A DNA stretch of 64,000 bases from Parvibaculum sp049651025 (lineage in GTDB: Bacteria > Pseudomonadota > Alphaproteobacteria > Parvibaculales > Parvibaculaceae), in assembly GCF_049651025.1 (NCBI RefSeq), contig NZ_JBASBH010000016.1:1-64000 (forward strand). Direction: 5' to 3'. The notes below the pieces were generated by a model that saw only the letters and a program-made list of their open reading frames with translations, ran no database searches and was not told where the DNA came from. The position numbers and the translations under genes are program-made. Below, piece after piece: positions 34,783 through 44,331 of the stretch; the first letter of the stretch is position 1; the number at the start of each line of letters is the position of its first letter.

Positions 34783-37700
34783 CTACCACGTATCGACAAA
34801 CGACCGCCGCTTGCCCTCAACCGCGACGGGCTTTGGCACCGAGGCAAGGCCGCGCTTGATCCAGCGGCGCGTTTCCAGCGGGTCGATGACCTGATCGATC
34901 TCAAGCACAGAGGCCATGTTGATCGCCTTGCCATGTTCATAGGAGCGCGCGACCATCTTGTCGAAAAACGCCTTCTGCTCGACGGGGTCCGTCAGCGCTT
35001 CCATTTCCTTGCGATAACCAAGACGCACAGCCCCTTCGAGCCCCATGCCGCCGAACTCGCCCGTCGGCCATGAGACGATGAAGAACGGCGCATGGAAACT
35101 TCCGCCCGCCATGCCCTGCGCGCCAAGGCCATAGCCCTTGCGCAGAACAACCGTGAACATCGGCACGCTGAGGCTGCCCGCCGTCACGAACATGCGACTG
35201 ACGCGGCGAACCAGCGCCGTCTTTTCCGCATCCGGCCCCACCATGAAACCCGGCGTGTCGCATAGCGACAGGATCGGCAACCCGAACGCATCGCAAAGCT
35301 GCATGAAACGCGACGCCTTGTCCGCGCCGTCGCCGTCGATGGCACCGGCAAGATGCGTCGGATTGTTGGCGATGAGGCCCATGGGGCGGCCTTCAACGCG
35401 CACAAGCGCCGTCACCATGCCATGTGCAAAATCGCGCCGCAGCTCCAGCACCGAGCCCTTGTCGCAAAGCGCATCGATCACCGCACGAATGTCATAAATG
35501 CGAAGCCGGTTTTCAGGAATGAGATGACGGAGAATGCGCTGGTCCGCACATTCCCAATCAGCGAGCGGTCCCTGGAAATAGGCCAGATATTTCTTCGCCG
35601 CCGCAACCGCTTCCGCCTCGTCTTCCACCAGCACGTCGATGACGCCATTGGGCGCCTGCACGCTGACGGGGCCGACTTCATCCGGCGTGAAGACGCCAAG
35701 CCCGCCACCCTCGATCATCGCCGGGCCGCCCATGCCGATATTGGAATTCTTCGTCGCGATGATGACGTCGGAGCAACCGAGCAGCGCCGCATTGCCCGCA
35801 AAGCAGCGACCCGAATTGATGCCGATGCGCGGCACGAAGCCAGATAGCTGCGCATAGGCAAGAAAGCTCGGCGTGTCGAGACCGGCAACGCCTTGCCCAT
35901 CCGTATCGCCCGGACGCCCGCCGCCACCTTCAGTGAAAAAGACGATAGGCGTCTTCCACTGTTGAGCGAGATGGAACATCCGGTCTTTCTTCTTGTGGTT
36001 CATCGACCCTTGCGTGCCCGCAAAGACGGTGTAGTCGTAAGCCAGCACAAGACAGCGCGATTTTTCCTCGTCGAAATGCGCGCCATTGACCGCACCGAAA
36101 CCGGCAAGCATGCCATCGGCCGGGCTCATCTTGATCAGTTCCTCCATCGAGCGACGACGACGCTGCGCGGCAAGCTGCATGGAGCCATATTCGATGAAGC
36201 TGCCTTCGTCGCAGAGATCGGCGACATTCTCGCGCGCCGTGCGCTGATTGGTCTTGCGACGACGCGCGACTGCATCAGGGCGGCCTTCATCGAGCCCGGT
36301 CAGAATGCGCGCCCGCACTTCGGCGAGATCGGGACGAATGCGATCGAGATCGAGAATCTCTTCCACCTCGGCCTTTTGCGCGCCGACATCCTTTGCCTCG
36401 ATGAAGACAAGCGGCTGGCCTTCGAAGAGAACTTCGCCCGGCACAGCAGCGACGAGGCGCACAATGCCGCTCTGATCGGCCTTGACGAGATGCTCCATCT
36501 TCATCGCTTCAAGCACGGCGATCTGCTGGCCGCGATGAACCGTATCGCCCTCCGCAACGTCGATATTGACGACCTTGCCTTGCATCGGCGCACCGACCGG
36601 CTCGCTGTTCTCCGGCCCCTTCACATGCGCCTGCGTGGCCACGATGCCCTCGCCCGTGCTGGCGAAAAAACGCTGCGCGCCATCGGCAGGCGGCGCGACA
36701 AGCTCGCCCGCATGCGTCTCTATGAAACGCGTCGTGATGTCGTTGGCCGCAAATGCCTTATGCGCAAGCAGGCTGCGCTGGAATGAAATATTCGTCGCAA
36801 CACCTTCGATCCGAAACTCGCTCAGAGCGCGGGCGGCGCGGCGCACCGCATCGGCGTAATCGGTCGAGCGCGAATGAACGATCAGCTTTGCAAGCAGCGA
36901 GTCGAAGCTCGGGCTTGTGCGATAGCCCGCATAGCCGAATGTATCGACGCGAATGCCGGGGCCTGACGGCGCTTCGAAAACAGAGAGGACGCCGCCCGCG
37001 GGCTTTGCATTGCCTTCCGCATCCATGGTTTCCATGTTGATGCGAAGCTGGATCGCATAGCCGCGCGGCGCGGGAATTTCGGCTTGCGTCAGCCCGAGCT
37101 TCTTCAGGCTCGCACCGCCCGCGATCTTCAATTGCGTCTGCACAAGATCGACGCCGGTCACTTCTTCCGTGACGGTATGCTCGACCTGAAGACGCGGATT
37201 GGCTTCGATGAAGGCGAAGGTTTCCATGTCGGCGGCATCGACCAGAAACTCGAAAGTCCCGAGATTGTCATAACCGGCAGCCTTGGCGAGCGTGACAGCG
37301 GCGGCATAAAGCCTCTCGCGCAAGGATGCGCTGAGGCTCGGGCTCGGCGCGATCTCGACCAGCTTCTGATTGCGGCGCTGCATCGAACATTCGCGCTCAT
37401 AAAGATGCGAAATCTCGCCCGTCGCATCGCCGACGATCTGCACCTCAATGTGCCGTGCTTTCTCGATCAGCTTTTCGACATAAACATCGCTGCTGCCAAA
37501 CGCCGCCTTCGCTTCCGACTGGCAGCGCGCATAAGCCTCGTCGATTTCAGAGGCCGCGCGCACGGGCCGCATGCCGCGACCGCCGCCACCGGCGACCGCC
37601 TTGATCATCATCGAACCATTCGCCTCGAAGAAAGCCCGCGCGGCCTCGAGGCTCGTCGGCCCCGTCGTGCCGGGAAGCAGCGGAACGCCGACGCTGAGCG

Positions 37701-38067
37701 CCAGCGTCTTCGCCTTGATCTTGTCGCCGAAAAGCTCAAGCGCCTCGATATTCGGCCCGACGAAAACAAGACCGGCCTCCTTGCAGGCACGGGCGAAATC
37801 GGCGTTCTCGCTCAGAAACCCATAACCGGGATGTACCGCGTCGCATTTCGCCTCGCGCGCCGCTGCCACGATCTGCGCAATGTCGAGATAGGCCGCAGCC
37901 CCATGACCCTTCAGCGCATGCGCATCGTCGGTTGCGCGCGTATGCAGCGACAGCGCGTCATCTTCGGAAAAGACGGAGGTGGTCTTCAAACCAAGCTCAG
38001 CGGCGGCGCGCGCGATGCGGATGGCGATTTCGCCCCTATTGGCGATCAGCAAATGAGTGATAGTCAT
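34783..38067 (-). CDS. Single-chain acyl-CoA carboxylase (BC-BCCP-CT fusion)
   Basis: 1094 residues carrying the whole biotin-dependent carboxylase. Residues 1-450 are biotin carboxylase (IANRGEIAIRIARAA, ATP loop KAVAGGGGRGMR, FIEANPRLQVEHTVTE). About 488-560 is the biotin carrier with VLEAMKMEH, biotin lysine K523. About 600-1094 is the carboxyltransferase (FFTEGGGGRPGDTDGQG, CDTPGFMVGPDAE, SWPTGEFGGMGLEGA). Usual bacterial acetyl- and propionyl-CoA carboxylases split these over two to four proteins. One-chain forms are known as long-chain or multi-acyl carboxylases. It makes a malonyl-CoA-type product from an acyl-CoA. No ribosome site stands out. It is upstream of the MarR unit on the same strand. 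Confidence 0.93.
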   Translation of the reverse strand: MTITHLLIANRGEIAIRIARAAAELGLKTTSVFSEDDALSLHTRATDDAHALKGHGAAAYLDIAQIVAAAREAKCDAVHPGYGFLSENADFARACKEAGLVFVGPNIEALELFGDKIKAKTLALSVGVPLLPGTTGPTSLEAARAFFEANGSMMIKAVAGGGGRGMRPVRAASEIDEAYARCQSEAKAAFGSSDVYVEKLIEKARHIEVQIVGDATGEISHLYERECSMQRRNQKLVEIAPSPSLSASLRERLYAAAVTLAKAAGYDNLGTFEFLVDAADMETFAFIEANPRLQVEHTVTEEVTGVDLVQTQLKIAGGASLKKLGLTQAEIPAPRGYAIQLRINMETMDAEGNAKPAGGVLSVFEAPSGPGIRVDTFGYAGYRTSPSFDSLLAKLIVHSRSTDYADAVRRAARALSEFRIEGVATNISFQRSLLAHKAFAANDITTRFIETHAGELVAPPADGAQRFFASTGEGIVATQAHVKGPENSEPVGAPMQGKVVNIDVAEGDTVHRGQQIAVLEAMKMEHLVKADQSGIVRLVAAVPGEVLFEGQPLVFIEAKDVGAQKAEVEEILDLDRIRPDLAEVRARILTGLDEGRPDAVARRRKTNQRTARENVADLCDEGSFIEYGSMQLAAQRRRRSMEELIKMSPADGMLAGFGAVNGAHFDEEKSRCLVLAYDYTVFAGTQGSMNHKKKDRMFHLAQQWKTPIVFFTEGGGGRPGDTDGQGVAGLDTPSFLAYAQLSGFVPRIGINSGRCFAGNAALLGCSDVIIATKNSNIGMGGPAMIEGGGLGVFTPDEVGPVSVQAPNGVIDVLVEDEAEAVAAAKKYLAYFQGPLADWECADQRILRHLIPENRLRIYDIRAVIDALCDKGSVLELRRDFAHGMVTALVRVEGRPMGLIANNPTHLAGAIDGDGADKASRFMQLCDAFGLPILSLCDTPGFMVGPDAEKTALVRRVSRMFVTAGSLSVPMFTVVLRKGYGLGAQGMAGGSFHAPFFIVSWPTGEFGGMGLEGAVRLGYRKEMEALTDPVEQKAFFDKMVARSYEHGKAINMASVLEIDQVIDPLETRRWIKRGLASVPKPVAVEGKRRSFVDTW

Positions 38068-38165
38068 GAGCTCCCCGGTACTTCTCGATACATAATTTTT
38101 GCGTGTCTTAACGTAACGTACAACACGCTACACGCTAGCCTTATTGGCAGGAACGGAAACAGACT

Positions 38166-39386
38166 TTGGCAATTTCGGCAAAAACCGTAGCGATTATCGG
38201 CGGCGGCCCCGCAGGGCTCATGGCCGCCGAGGCGCTATTGGCGGCAGGCGCGCAAGTGCATCTCTTCGACGCCATGCGCTCGCTCGGCCGCAAATTCCTG
38301 ATGGCAGGCAAAAGCGGCCTGAACATCACTCACTCGGAAAACTTTGAAACGCTTCTGACGCGCTTTGGCAATGATCGCCCGCAACTTGAGGCCGCGCTGC
38401 GCGCCTTCACACCGGGCCAGATCACCGATTGGGCAAAGGATCTGGGCGTCGAAACCTTCACCGGCTCCTCGGGCCGCATCTTCCCGACCGACTTCAAGGC
38501 AGCGCCCCTGCTGCGCGCCTGGCTGAAGCGCCTGCGCGCGGCGGGCCTCACCATCCATGTGCGCCACCACTGGAAAGGCTGGGCTGACGACGGCGCGCTC
38601 ATCTTCGACACGCCCGCAGGCGAAGTCCGCTTCACGAGCGACGCGACCGTGCTGACGCTTGGCGGCGCAAGCTGGCCACAGCTCGGCTCGGATGGAGGTT
38701 GGGCGCCCTGGCTTGCGGCACGCGGCATCGCCGTGAACCCGCTCCGTCCGGCAAATTGCGGCTTCAATGTCGAATGGAGCGCCTATGTGAAGGAGCGCTT
38801 CGCAGGCGCGCCCGTCAAATCCGTCGCGCTGACATTTAATGGTGAAACCCATCGCGGCGAATTCGTCATCTCCGAACACGGCATCGAAGGCAGCGTCGTC
38901 TATACCCATTCAGCGGCACTGCGCGACGCGATAGAGCGCGACGGCACCGCAACCCTCACTCTCGACCTCGCGCCCGACCGCAGCGAAGAACGCCTCGCCC
39001 GTGAATTGTCGCGCCCGCGCGGCAAGACCTCCATGGCAAACCATTTGCGCAAGGTGGCAGGCATCGACGGCGTAAAGGCCGCACTGCTGCGCGAATGCCT
39101 TGCCCCCGACGCCTTCAACGATCCCGCGCGCCTTGCCGCCGGCATCAAGGCGCTTCCGCTGAAAATCATCAGTCCACGCCCCATCACCGAAGCCATTTCA
39201 AGCGCTGGCGGCGTCTCCTTCGACGCGCTGGACGAGCACTTCATGGCAAAGGCGCAGCCCGGCCTGTTCTGCGCCGGTGAAATGCTCGACTGGGAAGCAC
39301 CGACCGGCGGCTATCTCCTCACAGCCTGTTTTGCCACCGGTCGCTCGGCAGGCGCGGGCGCAAGCATCTGGCTCGCATCGCGCTGA
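38166..39386 (+). CDS. BaiN/HI0933-like FAD-dependent oxidoreductase (TIGR03862 type)
   Basis: 406 residues. The N-terminal FAD-binding motif is AIIGGGPAGLMAAEALLAAG, and the family's AGKSGLNITHSE and SSGRIFPTDFKAAPLLRAWL stretches follow. The C-terminal ISSAGGVSFDALDEHFMAKA, ERAGLFCAGE-like FCAGEMLDWEAPTGGY block closes the flavin fold. Start is a TTG at 38166 with a GGAA-rich site ahead, as no ATG precedes the FAD motif. Relatives are flavoproteins of mostly unknown substrate, and one gut member reduces steroids. It is divergent from the acyl-CoA carboxylase and followed by a YhhN-type membrane protein. Confidence 0.85.
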   Translation: MAISAKTVAIIGGGPAGLMAAEALLAAGAQVHLFDAMRSLGRKFLMAGKSGLNITHSENFETLLTRFGNDRPQLEAALRAFTPGQITDWAKDLGVETFTGSSGRIFPTDFKAAPLLRAWLKRLRAAGLTIHVRHHWKGWADDGALIFDTPAGEVRFTSDATVLTLGGASWPQLGSDGGWAPWLAARGIAVNPLRPANCGFNVEWSAYVKERFAGAPVKSVALTFNGETHRGEFVISEHGIEGSVVYTHSAALRDAIERDGTATLTLDLAPDRSEERLARELSRPRGKTSMANHLRKVAGIDGVKAALLRECLAPDAFNDPARLAAGIKALPLKIISPRPITEAISSAGGVSFDALDEHFMAKAQPGLFCAGEMLDWEAPTGGYLLTACFATGRSAGAGASIWLASR

Positions 39387-39423
39387 GCGGTTATCATCGG
39401 AAAAATTGCGACGGGGGAAGACG

Positions 39424-40107
39424 ATGCTGAACGCTGCGCTCACATTTGGCGACGAGCTGGATACGATCAGATGGGCGCTTGCGGCACTTTCAGCCATTGC
39501 ATCGCTTGGCTATCTAGCCGTGGTCGCGACACCTGCCGGGCCACTTCGCACCAGCCTGAAAACCATCTCGATCGCCGCACTCGCGCCGCTGCCGCTGCTG
39601 AGCCTTGGCCATGAGAATGCGCCCACATTCGCGCTTGTCTGCCTCACCGCCGCACTGGCGCTGGGAAGCACCGGCGACTATTTCCTCGCACTGAAAGGCG
39701 ACACGAAAAACTTTCAGCGCGGGCTGATCGCTTTCCTCATCGGACATTTTTTCTATCTGGCCGTCATGCTGCCGCGCGTGAGCGAGCCGGATGGCGCGCA
39801 GATCGCCGGCATGGTGGCGCTCATCGCTCTGTCCATCGGCACACTGCTCTGGCTGAAGCCAAAGCTCGGCAGCTACCTGCCGCCTGTCGTCGCCTATATG
39901 GGCGTGATCACCCTGATGGCGCTCGCCGCCTTCGCGCTCCCTGCCCCGCTTGCCGGGCTCGGCGCATTGCTCTTTGTGTTTTCCGACGCCGTCATCGCCG
40001 TCGACAAGTTCCGCCAGCCGGTGCCATTCCGGGGGCCGATCATCTGGGTGACGTATTACGCGGGTCAGGTGCTGATCGCGGCGAGCTTGCTGGCGATGCT
40101 GGGCTAG
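39424..40107 (+). CDS. YhhN-family membrane protein (lysoplasmalogenase-like)
   Basis: 227 residues, about eight hydrophobic helices and almost no soluble part. GSTGDYFLALKGD and the closing FVFSDAVIAVDKF are the conserved aspartate motifs of the YhhN/TMEM86 family, whose animal members hydrolyse lysoplasmalogens. In bacteria the role is unclear. GGGGGAAG lies six bases before the ATG. It lies 37 bases after the flavoprotein gene, so they are probably co-transcribed. Confident about the family, not about activity. Confidence 0.85.
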   Translation: MLNAALTFGDELDTIRWALAALSAIASLGYLAVVATPAGPLRTSLKTISIAALAPLPLLSLGHENAPTFALVCLTAALALGSTGDYFLALKGDTKNFQRGLIAFLIGHFFYLAVMLPRVSEPDGAQIAGMVALIALSIGTLLWLKPKLGSYLPPVVAYMGVITLMALAAFALPAPLAGLGALLFVFSDAVIAVDKFRQPVPFRGPIIWVTYYAGQVLIAASLLAMLG

Positions 40108-40120
40108 TTGCAGCGGGCCT

Positions 40121-41200
40121 TCACAGAGAAAGGATATGCCCCTCGTCGGGCTTCACCTTGCCGTCGAGCATGTCGAGATAAACGCTCTCGACGCTCTTTG
40201 CGCCGCTGCCTTTGACGACACGCATCCACTTGGCGACGGAGCCCAGAAAAGCCTTCCAGCTTTCCGCGAAACGCTTTTCGATGCCGCCCGGACCCCAGTC
40301 TTTCGTCCGCTTGGCAATCTGCGTCGGCGCGAAAAAGAAAACCGGCTTCGGCCCCGGCAGCGCCTTGCCGACGCCGCGCGCTTCCCAATGCGTGCCGCCG
40401 ACGACGCAGCTATAGGTCATCGCATCGCGGAAATGATTGTGCAGGTCGGCGATCACCTTCGCATTGCCCGCCATATCGACAAAGACGACCGGCAGATCGG
40501 AAGGCAGCGACGCAATATCGTCATAGGCGACGACACGATCGTAATAGCCCGTGCTTTCGAGAAAGGGGATATTACTTCGCGAGGTGAGGCCGACCACTTC
40601 CACATCGCGGTTCTGCGACAGGAGATAGGCGACGCCAAGCGCCGTCTTGCTCGACGCGCTTGAAAGCACCACAGCCTTCGCGCCGAAGAAATCATTATCG
40701 GCCAGCAGATCGTCGATGAAGAATGCGGTCATGAAAAGCGGACGCAGAAGCGCCTGCTGATCTTCATAAGCCGCGACATAACCCGGATCGCCCGCGACGC
40801 GATTATACTGGTTATAGACCAGCGCAAGCTCCGCACGATGCGCGGACGCATCGATGAAACCGGCAGGCTTCACATGGGCAGGCGCCACCACGACATGGCT
40901 CGACATGGGCAGATAGCCAAACACGCGCTCGCCCACCGCAATCTCGTCATGCTTTGACGCGACCACATCGGCAAAGCCCCAGACCGGCACCTTCCCCCAG
41001 CCTTCCGGCGCCGGAAAAAAATCCCAATACTTCATCGCATCGCCAAAGGCGGCGTAGGTGACGTTGTTCGATGTGAAGGCGAACTTGTCGACCTTCAGCA
41101 GAACCTCTCCCTGCCTGATCGCAGGTACCGGCGTGTTGAGAAGCTTGTGCTGGCGCAGATTGTTGCGCCCGACAATGAAATCAGCGGCTGTATCCGGCAT
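40121..41200 (-). CDS. DUF2855 family protein
   Basis: 359 residues, uncharacterised. The outline recalls a degenerate medium-chain dehydrogenase/quinone-oxidoreductase fold: an N-terminal GroES-like part (FAFTSNNVTYAAFGDAMKYW, WGFADVVASK), a Rossmann-like centre (KAVVLSSASSKTALGVAYLL, VFVDMAGNAKVIADL), and the family tail WGPGGIEKRF. No zinc cysteines are present. A weak GGGA site precedes the ATG. It ends the minus-strand run livHMGF-livK-hypothetical and starts 15 bases after the previous stop, so it may be part of the same transcript. Substrate unknown. Confidence 0.8.
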   Translation of the reverse strand: MPDTAADFIVGRNNLRQHKLLNTPVPAIRQGEVLLKVDKFAFTSNNVTYAAFGDAMKYWDFFPAPEGWGKVPVWGFADVVASKHDEIAVGERVFGYLPMSSHVVVAPAHVKPAGFIDASAHRAELALVYNQYNRVAGDPGYVAAYEDQQALLRPLFMTAFFIDDLLADNDFFGAKAVVLSSASSKTALGVAYLLSQNRDVEVVGLTSRSNIPFLESTGYYDRVVAYDDIASLPSDLPVVFVDMAGNAKVIADLHNHFRDAMTYSCVVGGTHWEARGVGKALPGPKPVFFFAPTQIAKRTKDWGPGGIEKRFAESWKAFLGSVAKWMRVVKGSGAKSVESVYLDMLDGKVKPDEGHILSL

Positions 41201-41215
41201 GGTGCATCCCGCGCG

Positions 41216-42001
41216 TCAGAACTGGCCTTTTTCGACTTTGAAGATGTCGGGCTGACGAACATCCTTGATGTAGGAGAGGCGGAGTGCAACGAGTTTTTTA
41301 GGCGCGGTCGCCGTCTCCGCTGTCGCGGCCGCATCGTCTTTCGCCTTGCCTTTACCCTTGGCGGCGGGTTTTGCAGGCTCGCCGGACTTCGCCTCTTCGG
41401 CAGGCTTCAGCAATGCTTCCTGAAACACGAGATTGACGAGATGGCCTTGCGTGTCGAGGCCCGAGAAGACAAGCAGCGCCCCGTTCGGCAGCTTCACGCC
41501 ACTCTTAATGCTGTCCGGCACGAAAGCCTGCTTGGCAAAATATTGCTTGAGAACCGTCGCAGTGATGCCAAGCGTGGAAGCCGTGACATTCGGCGTGAGC
41601 TGAGAGCCCCAGATAATATTGACCTGAATCAGCGTCTTCGACTTGTGGCCGAGAATATAGACGACCTCGGCATCGCCGCTTTCGGGCAGCACATCCTTGA
41701 CCCGGACGGCCAGAAGCCTCGTCTTCTCGACCGGGCTCGTGCCCGTCTTGACGGCATCGCCGCTGAGCCCGAAATCCTTGGCAATGGCCGCACGCACGCC
41801 ATCCTCATCCGCACCGAATTGCGCGGAGCGAAAGCCCGTCACGATATAGGGCTCCTGCACTGCGCTCACTGCAGGAGCCTCAACCGCGCCAGACGCAGCG
41901 AACCTCCAGATAAGAAAACCGACGACAAGCACGCCAAGAAGGCCGACGCCGCCCAGCACGAGATTGCGGCGCGATAGTTCAGGCAGACGAAGTTTTGACA
42001 T
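41216..42001 (-). CDS. Hypothetical membrane-anchored protein
   Basis: 261 residues, not recognised. Residues 12-33 are one transmembrane helix (LVLGGVGLLGVLVVGFLIWR) with a positive N-terminal tail, giving a signal-anchor topology with a periplasmic domain of about 170 residues. The tail, about 200-240, is Ala/Lys/Glu-rich low complexity. The globular part has SAQFGADEDGVRAAIAKDFG and VVYILGHKSKTLIQVNI. It lies between livK and DUF2855 on the same strand, 26 bases after livK. Its role in that transporter unit is unknown. Confidence 0.6.
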   Translation of the reverse strand: MSKLRLPELSRRNLVLGGVGLLGVLVVGFLIWRFAASGAVEAPAVSAVQEPYIVTGFRSAQFGADEDGVRAAIAKDFGLSGDAVKTGTSPVEKTRLLAVRVKDVLPESGDAEVVYILGHKSKTLIQVNIIWGSQLTPNVTASTLGITATVLKQYFAKQAFVPDSIKSGVKLPNGALLVFSGLDTQGHLVNLVFQEALLKPAEEAKSGEPAKPAAKGKGKAKDDAAATAETATAPKKLVALRLSYIKDVRQPDIFKVEKGQF

Positions 42002-42027
42002 GAAGAAGTTCTGCCCCCCGGCAGTTA

Positions 42028-43131
42028 TTATTTGGCGTAAGCATACTTGCCGTTTTTCCAGGCGTAGAAAACATAGCCCGGCGCATCCATATCGCCCTTG
42101 GCGTCAAAGCCGACCTTGCCGAGCACCGTGTCGAAGTGGCCTGACTTGAGCGCCTCTGCAACCTTGGTGCTGTCCGTCGTGCCTGCCTTCTCCGCCGCCT
42201 GCGCCCAGGCCTGGATCGCAGCATAAGTGTAGAGCGTATAGGCTTCCGGCTCGTACTTGTCTGCGCGAAACTGCTCCACAAGCGTGGCATTTGCCGGATC
42301 GAGACGCGGATCGGGACCGAACGTCATCAGCGTACCCTCGCCCGCAGCACCCGTGATCGACCAATATTCATCGGTCACGAGAGAGTCGCCGCCGATCAGA
42401 ATGGTGGAGAGGCCCTGCTCGCGCATCTGGCGAACAATGAGGCCGCCTTCCGTCTTGTAGCCGCCGAAATAAAGCACTTCGGCCTTGGCCTGCTTCAGCT
42501 TGGAAATCAGCGGGCTGTAATCCTTCTCGCCTGCCGTGATCGATTCATGCAGCACTTCCTGCGTGCCGGCGGCGTTCAGCGCCTTGGCAAATTCGCTGGC
42601 GAGCCCCTGACCATAGGTCGACTTGTCGTCGACCACGGCAATGCGCTTGCCCGCAAAATGCGTCGTCACATAAGCAGCCGCCGTCGGCCCCTGCGCATCG
42701 TCGCGACCGCAGACGCGGAAGACATTCTTCAAGCCGCGTTCGGTGAACTGGGGATTGGTCGACGCAGGCGTGATCTGGATGATGTTCGATTCCGCATAGA
42801 CGTCCGACGCCGGAATGGAAGAGCCGGAGCAGTAATGCCCCGCCACCATGACCGCACCCTTGGACGCCATGTCGTTGGCGACGCTCACCGCCTGCTTGGG
42901 GTCGCAGGCATCGTCGCCGATGACGAGTTCAAGCTGCTTGCCGAGCACGCCGCCGCGAGCGTTGATATCGGCCACAGCCTTTTGCGCGCCATGAATGAAC
43001 TGCTCGCCGAAAACCGCCTCGCTGCCCGTCACGGGCCCGGCAACGCCGATGACCGTTGTGTTCTTATCCTTGCCGCAGGCGAAAAGACCAACCGACAAGG
43101 CGGCGATAGCGACCAAAGCCAAGCGTTTCAT
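42028..43131 (-). CDS. livK: Branched-chain amino-acid type ABC substrate-binding protein (LivK)
   Basis: 367-residue periplasmic binding protein of the Leu/Ile/Val type I fold. The signal ends LFAC (C19), a lipoprotein attachment site. Fold hallmarks are TVIGVAGPVTGSEAVFGEQF, INARGGVLGKQLELVIGDDA, IITPAST-like IQITPASTNPQFTERG and AVVDDKSTYGQGLASEF. These proteins bind branched-chain amino acids or, in many proteobacteria, aromatic acids or other carboxylates. AGGGG precedes the ATG. It follows livF and the DUF6867-like gene. The true ligand cannot be read from sequence. Confidence 0.9.
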   Translation of the reverse strand: MKRLALVAIAALSVGLFACGKDKNTTVIGVAGPVTGSEAVFGEQFIHGAQKAVADINARGGVLGKQLELVIGDDACDPKQAVSVANDMASKGAVMVAGHYCSGSSIPASDVYAESNIIQITPASTNPQFTERGLKNVFRVCGRDDAQGPTAAAYVTTHFAGKRIAVVDDKSTYGQGLASEFAKALNAAGTQEVLHESITAGEKDYSPLISKLKQAKAEVLYFGGYKTEGGLIVRQMREQGLSTILIGGDSLVTDEYWSITGAAGEGTLMTFGPDPRLDPANATLVEQFRADKYEPEAYTLYTYAAIQAWAQAAEKAGTTDSTKVAEALKSGHFDTVLGKVGFDAKGDMDAPGYVFYAWKNGKYAYAK

Positions 43132-43249
43132 AAGTGTCCCCTGAACAATCCCCGAAATTATGCGGCCAGACTAAACACAAGAAAGCCCGGGCGGAAACGA
43201 CATTTCGTCCGCAGACGCCCGTCTCGACCGCCATCGGCGCCAATTGGCT

Positions 43250-43603
43250 CTATCCGCCGATTTTTTCCCAGCTCAAAAACCCTCGCCTGCGATAGAGCCA
43301 TGGATATTGCCGCACCATCTGCAGCGCCCGTGTCGCCTTGAAAGCGGTGGCCGCGATCAGCACAAGGGCAAGCGCATCGGCGAAATAGCCCGACAGCGAA
43401 AGCAGCTCGCCCTGAAAAAGCGCGAAAATGAGGAAACGATCGGCAACGCCGAGCAGAAGCGCATAGACGACAAGCTGCCAGTCAGGCCGCCAGTTCAGCG
43501 CCAGCGCCCGGCCCGTCATCACGGCGCAGCCGCCGCCAAGGACCAGCGTGATGCCCAGCGAAACGAGCGGCGAGGTGCCGAAGATGAGCGCATAGTCGCT
43601 CAT
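43250..43603 (-). CDS. DUF6867-like small membrane protein of the liv unit
   Basis: 117 residues with about three to four hydrophobic helices (LVSLGITLVLGGGCAVMTGR, LVVYALLLGVADRFLIFALF, YFADALALVLIAATAFKATR). Its ATG overlaps the livF stop as ATGA, so it is made together with the transporter. Small membrane proteins of this type accompany some alphaproteobacterial branched-chain importers. I recall the DUF6867 label but could not check it. Its function is unknown, and a role as permease accessory or lipid-facing subunit is only a guess. Confidence 0.65.
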   Translation of the reverse strand: MSDYALIFGTSPLVSLGITLVLGGGCAVMTGRALALNWRPDWQLVVYALLLGVADRFLIFALFQGELLSLSGYFADALALVLIAATAFKATRALQMVRQYPWLYRRRGFLSWEKIGG

Positions 43604-44331
43604 GGGCGCACCTCCGTCTGCGGACGCGCGCCTTCCAGATAGGCGGCACGAACGGCAGGGTCCTTCAGCAATGCCGCGCCCGAACCGCTCAGCTCGATGC
43701 GTCCATTGACCATGATATGGGCGTGAGCAGCGAGCTTTAGCGCCTGAAACGCATTCTGTTCCACGAGAAGGATCGTCATCTTCTGCGCGCGATTGATCTC
43801 GGCGATATTTTCAAAAAGCTGTTTCGTCACAAGCGGCGCAAGGCCGAGCGACGGCTCGTCGAGAAGCAGAAGCTTCGGGCGGCTCATCAGCGCGCGGGCA
43901 ATGGCAAGCATCTGCTGCTCGCCGCCCGACAGCGTGCCGCCTCGTTGATCAATGCGTTCCTTGAGGCGCGGGAAAAGCCCAAGCACGCGCTCAAGGTCGT
44001 CGTTGAAGTGCCGCGGATCGGCAACGATCGCGCCCATCTGCAGATTTTCAAGAACGCTCATGCGCGGAAAAATACGCCGCCCCTCCGGCGAATGGGCAAT
44101 CCCCGCCCGCGCAATCTCGAAGGTCTGAAGCCGCGTAATATCGCGTCCATCGAAAAGCACCTGCCCCGCCCGCGCCTGCGGCTGGCCGCAGATCGTCATC
44201 AGCAGCGTCGTCTTGCCCGCGCCATTGGCGCCGATCAACGACACGATCTCGCCTTCAGGAACATCGAGATCGATTTCGTGCAGAACCTCGATGCGGCCAT
44301 AGCCCGAACGCAACCCGCGAAGCTTCAGCAT
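43600..44331 (-). CDS. livF: ABC transporter ATP-binding protein LivF
   Basis: 243 residues, the usual LivF length. Walker A IGANGAGKTTLLMTICG, signature LSGGEQQMLAIARALM and Walker B LLLLDEPSLGLAPL are complete, with IVEQ-type LLVEQNAFQALK for the switch region. It hydrolyses ATP to drive import together with LivG, LivH and LivM. The ATG overlaps the last base of the livG stop, and the stop overlaps the next start, so translation is tightly coupled. Confidence 0.93.
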   Translation of the reverse strand: MLKLRGLRSGYGRIEVLHEIDLDVPEGEIVSLIGANGAGKTTLLMTICGQPQARAGQVLFDGRDITRLQTFEIARAGIAHSPEGRRIFPRMSVLENLQMGAIVADPRHFNDDLERVLGLFPRLKERIDQRGGTLSGGEQQMLAIARALMSRPKLLLLDEPSLGLAPLVTKQLFENIAEINRAQKMTILLVEQNAFQALKLAAHAHIMVNGRIELSGSGAALLKDPAVRAAYLEGARPQTEVRP

